Source: Microbacterium sp. GCS4 (GTDB lineage Bacteria > Actinomycetota > Actinomycetes > Actinomycetales > Microbacteriaceae). Taken from it: DNA of 64,000 nucleotides. Numbering within the stretch: the first letter of the stretch is position 1; every line of letters begins with the position of its first letter. A program made the translations under genes and the position numbers. The notes below the pieces were generated by a model. The model searched no databases. It saw only the letters and a program-made list of their open reading frames with translations, and was not told where the DNA came from. The stretch is taken from NCBI RefSeq assembly GCF_001262495.1, contig NZ_LGYE01000005.1, forward strand, positions 124,001 through 188,000, given 5' to 3'. Below, piece after piece: positions 59,554-64,000 of this stretch.

Positions 59554-61209
59554 TCAGGCGCTGAGACGCGTGCGCCGAGCCAGCATGCCCCGGTCAGCGC
59601 GCGTCTGCGGAGGGATCGCCGACAGCAGCGACTTGGTGTACGGATGCTCGGGCGTGCGGTACACGGCCTCGGTGTCGCCGACCTCGACCATGTCGCCGAG
59701 GTACATGACCGCCACGCGGTCCGCGATGTGCCGGACGAGCGACAGATCGTGCGCGATGAACACGATGGACATGCCGAGCCGCTCGCGCAGATCGCACAGC
59801 AGGTCGATGATCTGTGCACGGATCGACACGTCGAGCGCCGAGACCGGCTCGTCGCACACCAGGACGTCAGGGTCGAGCGCGAGGGCGCGGGCGATTCCGA
59901 TGCGCTGCCGCTGACCCCCGGAGAACTGGTGGGGGAACCGGGAGGCCATGTCGGGGGAGAGCCCGACGAGTTCCAGCAGCTCGGCGACGCGATCGCGTCG
60001 GCTCGACGGCGATCCGGAACGCGTCGCGGCGAGCGGCTCCGAGATGATCTGCTGGACGGTCATGCGCGGGTTGAGTGACATGTAGGGGTCTTGGAAGACC
60101 ATCTGCACTCCGCGACGCAGGACCTTGCGGTCTGCGAGGCGTCCGCGTGTCACGTCCTGGTCGCGATACGTGAGCGTTCCGGCGTCGGGGGAGTCCAGCC
60201 CCACCAGCATCCGCGCGAGAGTCGACTTGCCGCTGCCGGATTCTCCGACGATCGCGAGGATCTCGCCCGGGCGGAGGCTGAGGTCGACGCCGGCCACCGC
60301 GGCCACGCGATGCGCACGACGTCCGCTGCCGGAGCGGAACGTGCGCTCGACGTCCGCTGCCTGCAGAATCGGCGCGGCACTGTCGTCGGCGACGGCCGCG
60401 CTCACGTCCTTCGGCATGGAGTGCAGGAGCTGCTGCGTGTACGGATGCTGCGGCGCGGTCAGCACCTCGTCGGCGCTGCCGGACTCCACGATCCGCCCCG
60501 TGCGCATCACGGCGACGCGGTCGGCGACCTCCATCACGACGCCGAGGTCGTGGGTGATGAGGAGGATACCCATCCCCAGCCGGTCGCGGAGGGAGAGCAG
60601 CAGGTCGAGGATCTGCGCCTGCACGGTGACGTCGAGCGCCGTGGTGGGCTCGTCGGCGATGATGAGGTCGGGGTCGAGCGCGATCGCCATGGCGATGAGG
60701 ATGCGCTGCCGCTGGCCGCCCGAGAACTGATGCGGATAGTCGTGCACGCGCTTCTCGGGAGACGGGATGCCCACGAGCGTCAGCAGCTCCACGGCGCGAG
60801 CCCGCGCATCGCGCCGGGCGATGCGGCGATGTGCGCGCAGGAGGTCGATGATCTGGTCGCCGATGCTGAGCACGGGGTTGAGCGCCGAGAGCGCATCCTG
60901 CATGACGAGGCTCACGGTGACTCCCCGCAGCCGTCGGTGCTGTTCGGGGGTGAGGGAGAGGAGATCGGCGTCGCCGAGGCGGAGCGTCGTCGCCGCGACC
61001 TCTCCGTCCTCGATGAGGCCCATGATCGCCCGCGCGGTCATGGACTTGCCCGAGCCCGACTCGCCGAGCAGCGCGAAGACCTCGCCGCGGCGCACCGAGA
61101 GGTCGATGTCGTCGACCACGCGCGTCGAGCCGGCGTCGCCGTTCAGGGTGACGGTGAGGCCGCGGACGTCGAGGACGGGGCCGCTTTCTGATCCGTTCGT
61201 GTTCTCCAT
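59554..61209 (-). CDS. ABC transporter fused ATPase (DppD-DppF type), second system
   Basis: The 551-residue protein has two ABC ATPase domains; the signatures LSGGQRQR and FSGGQRQR and both Walker A motifs (GESGSGKS) are present, with C-terminal OppD/F extensions. I chose the ATG at 61209 ([11 protein letters not shown]); the frame is open further upstream. It is divergent from an M19 dipeptidase and a binding protein, with a palindrome in the gap that may control both. No permease is in the window on this side. Confidence 0.94.
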   Translation of the reverse strand: MENTNGSESGPVLDVRGLTVTLNGDAGSTRVVDDIDLSVRRGEVFALLGESGSGKSMTARAIMGLIEDGEVAATTLRLGDADLLSLTPEQHRRLRGVTVSLVMQDALSALNPVLSIGDQIIDLLRAHRRIARRDARARAVELLTLVGIPSPEKRVHDYPHQFSGGQRQRILIAMAIALDPDLIIADEPTTALDVTVQAQILDLLLSLRDRLGMGILLITHDLGVVMEVADRVAVMRTGRIVESGSADEVLTAPQHPYTQQLLHSMPKDVSAAVADDSAAPILQAADVERTFRSGSGRRAHRVAAVAGVDLSLRPGEILAIVGESGSGKSTLARMLVGLDSPDAGTLTYRDQDVTRGRLADRKVLRRGVQMVFQDPYMSLNPRMTVQQIISEPLAATRSGSPSSRRDRVAELLELVGLSPDMASRFPHQFSGGQRQRIGIARALALDPDVLVCDEPVSALDVSIRAQIIDLLCDLRERLGMSIVFIAHDLSLVRHIADRVAVMYLGDMVEVGDTEAVYRTPEHPYTKSLLSAIPPQTRADRGMLARRTRLSA

Positions 61210-61240
61210 GGAGCCATCATGCCAGCACTTTCGCTCTGAA

Positions 61241-61260
61241 ATGTTTCGAACAGGAAACAT
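61241..61260. promoter_or_regulatory. Inverted repeat in the divergent ABC/M19 promoter region
   Basis: ATGTTTC, six bases, GAAACAT form a perfect 20-bp inverted repeat between the divergent genes. GAAA/TTTC half-sites are typical of RpiR/MurR-type regulators, so this is a candidate operator. Which regulator binds it is not known. Confidence 0.5.
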
Positions 61261-61284
61261 CTCTGCCGAATTTTCGCAAAGTAG

Positions 61285-61313
61285 TTGACATGAGCGCCGA
61301 AATCGTCGAGATT
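61285..61313 (+). promoter_or_regulatory. M19 dipeptidase promoter
   Basis: TTGACA (61285-61290) is a perfect -35, then 17 bases and GAGATT (61308-61313), a weak -10. Transcription near 61320 would give a 56-base leader with AAGGAG at 61363-61368 before the GTG at 61376. Confidence 0.5.
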
Positions 61314-61375
61314 CGAGAAATCTCCCCGGGATGGATGGGAGAGGCACCCGCACACCGAACCGAAGGAGCGCATCC

Positions 61376-62584
61376 GTGCTCGAACCAGCAGACCGCTATA
61401 CCGGCTACACCGCCTACGACTACCTCGAAGCGGGCAAGGACTACCGGGAGTTCCGCTACGCGGCGCAGATCGGCCGCGTCCCCGCCTACGAAGGGCTCGA
61501 CCTCAGCGACACGCAGAAGGAGCGCACCGAACGCCTGCTGCGCGAGGAGACCGTGATCTCCCTGCACGAGCACGTCCAGGTCTTCCCCGAGGACATGGGC
61601 GAGCTGCGCGACCACATCCGCCAGGGCCGCGAACCCACCGGCTACCAGGGCCTCGCGCGCTCGGGCCTCACCGCCGTGTTCGACAACGGCATGGACGGCA
61701 CCTGCTGCATCTCGAGCGACGCGGGCTGGAAGTATCAGGATGTGCTCTTCGACCTCGGCGTCCGCATGGCCGACCTCGCCCACCAGGACTTCGTGATCAA
61801 GGCGGAGTCCATCAAGGACATCCGTCACGCCGCCGAGACGGGCCGCGTCGCCCACATCTTCGCACTCGAGGCGTCGACCATGATCGAGAACGAGGTCGAC
61901 CGGCTCGACGTGCTCTACGGGTTCGGCGTCCGCCAGATGGGCATCGCCTACTCCGAGGCCAACATGCTCGGCGGCGGACTCAAGGAGCGGGGCGATGGCG
62001 GCCTCACCTACTTCGGCGAGCGCGCGGTCGAGCGCATGAACAAGCTGGGCATCGCGATCGACATCTCGCACTCCGGCGACCAGACATGCCTCGACGTCAT
62101 CGCGCACTCGAAGGTGCCCGTGTTCATCACGCACGCCGGCGCTCGGGGCCTGTGGCCCACGAACCGCATGAAGACGGACGAGACGATCATCCAGTGCGCG
62201 AAGCGCGGCGGCGTCATCGGCATCGAGGCTGCCCCGCACACGACCATCTCGCCCCAGCATCCGAAGCACTCGCTGGAATCGGTCATGGACCACTTCCAGT
62301 ACTGCGTCGACCTCGTCGGACTCGAGCACGTCAGCTTCGGCCCGGACACCCTGTTCGGCGACCACGTGGGCCTGCACGACGCGTTCTCGTCGAACCTGTC
62401 GCTCGGGCAGGCGCACGCCAACGTCGAGTACGAGAAGCAGCCGTACGTCGACGGGATCGAGAACCCCGCCGAGGCGTTCTACAACATCATCGGCTGGCTC
62501 GTGAAGCACGACTACTCCGACGACGAGATCCGCGCGGTCGTCGGCGGCAACACCATGCGCGTCCTCGAGGAGGTTTGGGTCTGA
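61376..62584 (+). CDS. M19-family membrane dipeptidase
   Basis: I chose the GTG at 61376 behind AAGGAG; it reads LEPADRYTGYTAYDYLEAG. The 402-residue protein is a peptidase M19 (renal dipeptidase-like) zinc enzyme. The bridging glutamate is in FALEAST, and histidines appear in DISHSGD and ITHAGARG. The first metal motif reads HEH (H64, H66), where the typical family has H-x-D. It probably cleaves dipeptides taken up by the ABC system encoded around it; D-amino acid or other substrates are possible. The stop overlaps the next gene by one base. Confidence 0.88.
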   Translation: MLEPADRYTGYTAYDYLEAGKDYREFRYAAQIGRVPAYEGLDLSDTQKERTERLLREETVISLHEHVQVFPEDMGELRDHIRQGREPTGYQGLARSGLTAVFDNGMDGTCCISSDAGWKYQDVLFDLGVRMADLAHQDFVIKAESIKDIRHAAETGRVAHIFALEASTMIENEVDRLDVLYGFGVRQMGIAYSEANMLGGGLKERGDGGLTYFGERAVERMNKLGIAIDISHSGDQTCLDVIAHSKVPVFITHAGARGLWPTNRMKTDETIIQCAKRGGVIGIEAAPHTTISPQHPKHSLESVMDHFQYCVDLVGLEHVSFGPDTLFGDHVGLHDAFSSNLSLGQAHANVEYEKQPYVDGIENPAEAFYNIIGWLVKHDYSDDEIRAVVGGNTMRVLEEVWV

Positions 62585-64000
62585 TGAAGCACAGCAAGTT
62601 CCTCGCGCTCGGCGCGGCCGCGGCTCTCGCCGTCGGTCTCGCCGCGTGCGCACCGACGGCGCCGGAACCGGGAGAGTCCTCCGGGACGACCGGCCCGAGC
62701 GACGAGACTCTCAGCATCGGCACGACGACCGACGTCGTGAACTTCAACCCGGTGCTCGGCAACAGCCGCACCGACTCCTGGATCACGAACCTCATGTACC
62801 CGCACCTGCTGAGCATCAGCGACGACGGGACCAAGGAGGAGCACGTCGCCACCGACTGGGGCTACGTTGACGACACCACGGGGTTCTACGAGATCCGCGA
62901 CGACCTGACCTGGAGCGACGGCGAGCCGCTCACCGCCGAGGACGTGGCCTGGACGCTCAACGCGGTCAAGCGCGACCAGGCGCCCGGCACCTTCTACGGG
63001 CAGCTCGGCAACCTCGACACCGCGACAGCGGTCTCGGACACCCGCGTCGAGCTCACGCTGACGCAGCCGGACTCGTCGATCATCGACGAGATCGGCTTCT
63101 GGGGAGTCGTGGTCCCGCAGCACGTCTTCGAGCCGCAGGGCTCCATCGCCGAGTTCGCGAACGACGGCAGCGCGGGCGGATGGGTCGGGATGGGCCCGTT
63201 CATCCTCGAGGACTTCCAGGTCGGGCAGCACTACACGCTGAAGCGCGTGGAGGACTACCCGCTCGTCGAGGGAGGCGTCCCCGGTCCCGCCGAGGTCGTC
63301 TACCGCGTGTACCCCGACGTGAACACCGAGATCCTCGCGCTGCAGAGCGGCGAGATCGACGTGATCGCGAACGCCCTGCCGCCCGCGCAGGTCGACCAGC
63401 TCAGCAACGCCTCCGGCCTGCAGGTCATCGAGGCCGCCGGGCTCGGCTACGCGCACCTCGTCTATAACATGGAGAAGCCCGACCTCGCGAAGACCGAGGT
63501 GCGGCAGGCGCTCGCCCACGCGGTCGACTATGAGGCGATCCGCACGGTCGTGCTGCAGGGACAGGCCGTCTCGACCGGTTCGAGCGCTCTCATGCCGGTG
63601 CTGGCCAAATATTACGACGACTCGGTCACGGAGTACGAGTTCGACACCGACAAGGCGCGCGAGCTCATGGAGGAAGCCGGGTACACGGCAGGCGCCGACG
63701 GGATGTTCCCGATCTCCTTCCGACTGATCTACTCGCTGCAGGACAGCGTGACCAGCCAATGGGCGCAGCTCGTCAAGGACAGCGCCGCCGAGGCGGGCAT
63801 CACGATCGAGCTGCAGGGCACCGAGCGCAACACGTACCTGTCGATGACCAACGCGGGCGACTACGACATCTACGCCGGCAACTTCGCGATCATGGACGAC
63901 CCCGTGACGAACTTCGCCCTGTCGTACCTGCCCGGGGGAGCGATCAACTACACCCACGTCGACGACCCCGAGCTGAACGCCCTGATCGAGGAGGGCATGG
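62584..64000 (+). CDS. ABC transporter substrate-binding lipoprotein, partial
   Basis: The gene runs past the window end; 472 residues are visible. It is a family 5 solute-binding protein with a signal peptide and lipobox LAAC (C22). The sequences FYEIRDDLTWSDGEPLTAED and VRQALAHAVDYEAIRTVV are typical. The ATG overlaps the M19 stop, so the dipeptidase and binding protein are co-translated, and permeases probably follow beyond the window. The C-terminal end cannot be judged. Confidence 0.93.
   Translation, partial: MKHSKFLALGAAAALAVGLAACAPTAPEPGESSGTTGPSDETLSIGTTTDVVNFNPVLGNSRTDSWITNLMYPHLLSISDDGTKEEHVATDWGYVDDTTGFYEIRDDLTWSDGEPLTAEDVAWTLNAVKRDQAPGTFYGQLGNLDTATAVSDTRVELTLTQPDSSIIDEIGFWGVVVPQHVFEPQGSIAEFANDGSAGGWVGMGPFILEDFQVGQHYTLKRVEDYPLVEGGVPGPAEVVYRVYPDVNTEILALQSGEIDVIANALPPAQVDQLSNASGLQVIEAAGLGYAHLVYNMEKPDLAKTEVRQALAHAVDYEAIRTVVLQGQAVSTGSSALMPVLAKYYDDSVTEYEFDTDKARELMEEAGYTAGADGMFPISFRLIYSLQDSVTSQWAQLVKDSAAEAGITIELQGTERNTYLSMTNAGDYDIYAGNFAIMDDPVTNFALSYLPGGAINYTHVDDPELNALIEEGM

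Overview
The window is a dense, GC-rich stretch of chromosome from a high-GC Gram-positive. Gene content and order (uvrA-uvrC-rapZ-whiA, gap-pgk-tpiA-secG-rbpA, two clpP genes, WhiA, RbpA, an actinobacterial ileS T-box) point to an actinobacterium of the Microbacteriaceae, most likely Microbacterium. That placement rests on recognising protein families and synteny; no search was run. Genes are tightly packed, many overlap by 1-11 bases (ATGA, GTGA or TGATG junctions), and several are preceded by a TANNNT -10 hexamer exactly 6 bases before the start codon, which suggests leaderless mRNAs.

Layout. 1-3339: a MoxR AAA ATPase and DUF58 cluster with two unassigned membrane proteins. 3349-10106: nucleotide excision repair (uvrA, uvrC), then rapZ and whiA with no yvcK between them. 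10294-14739: sodA, lower glycolysis (gap, pgk, tpiA), secG and rbpA. 14834-16416: a membrane-anchored protein with a HEVGH motif, tRNA-Gly(TCC) and tRNA-Pro(TGG). 16480-25723: the trigger factor and ClpP1/ClpP2/ClpX proteostasis locus, split by a deoxyribose catabolism cluster (DeoR/SorC regulator, deoC, an aldehyde dehydrogenase and a half-length dehydrogenase paralogue). 25726-30099: Nudix hydrolase, a decayed peptidase E gene, a methyltransferase, an M3 oligopeptidase and a LysR regulator. 30181-32402: tdh-kbl threonine degradation. 32425-33289: an ArsR-like regulator behind a 14-bp-phased operator array, with a 72-residue partner. 33286-36110: valS and a small coupled gene. 36290-41192: a complete peptide-type ABC importer. 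41203-47751: pentapeptide protein, T-box, ileS, folC, DUF4233, ndk. 47839-51497: VKOR-like protein, RNase E/G, DUF4031. 51536-59155: rplU-rpmA with a structured leader, obg, proB, proA, nadD, rsfS and an SDR. 59257-64000: a second peptide-type ABC system divergent from, and probably co-regulated with, an M19 dipeptidase and a binding protein that runs off the window.

Most of the window is core chromosome. I see no phage, insertion sequence, CRISPR array or classical defence system. The most interesting signals are small: a REP-like repeat that lies in frame inside ileS and also supplies the ribosome binding site of an ABC permease gene; four operator half-repeats at a strict 14-bp period over a leaderless promoter; TAG stop codons that double as the first half of the next gene's -10 hexamer (three cases); a translational T-box; a nested rplU leader; a peptidase E pseudogene; and a possible uncharacterised membrane metalloprotease.
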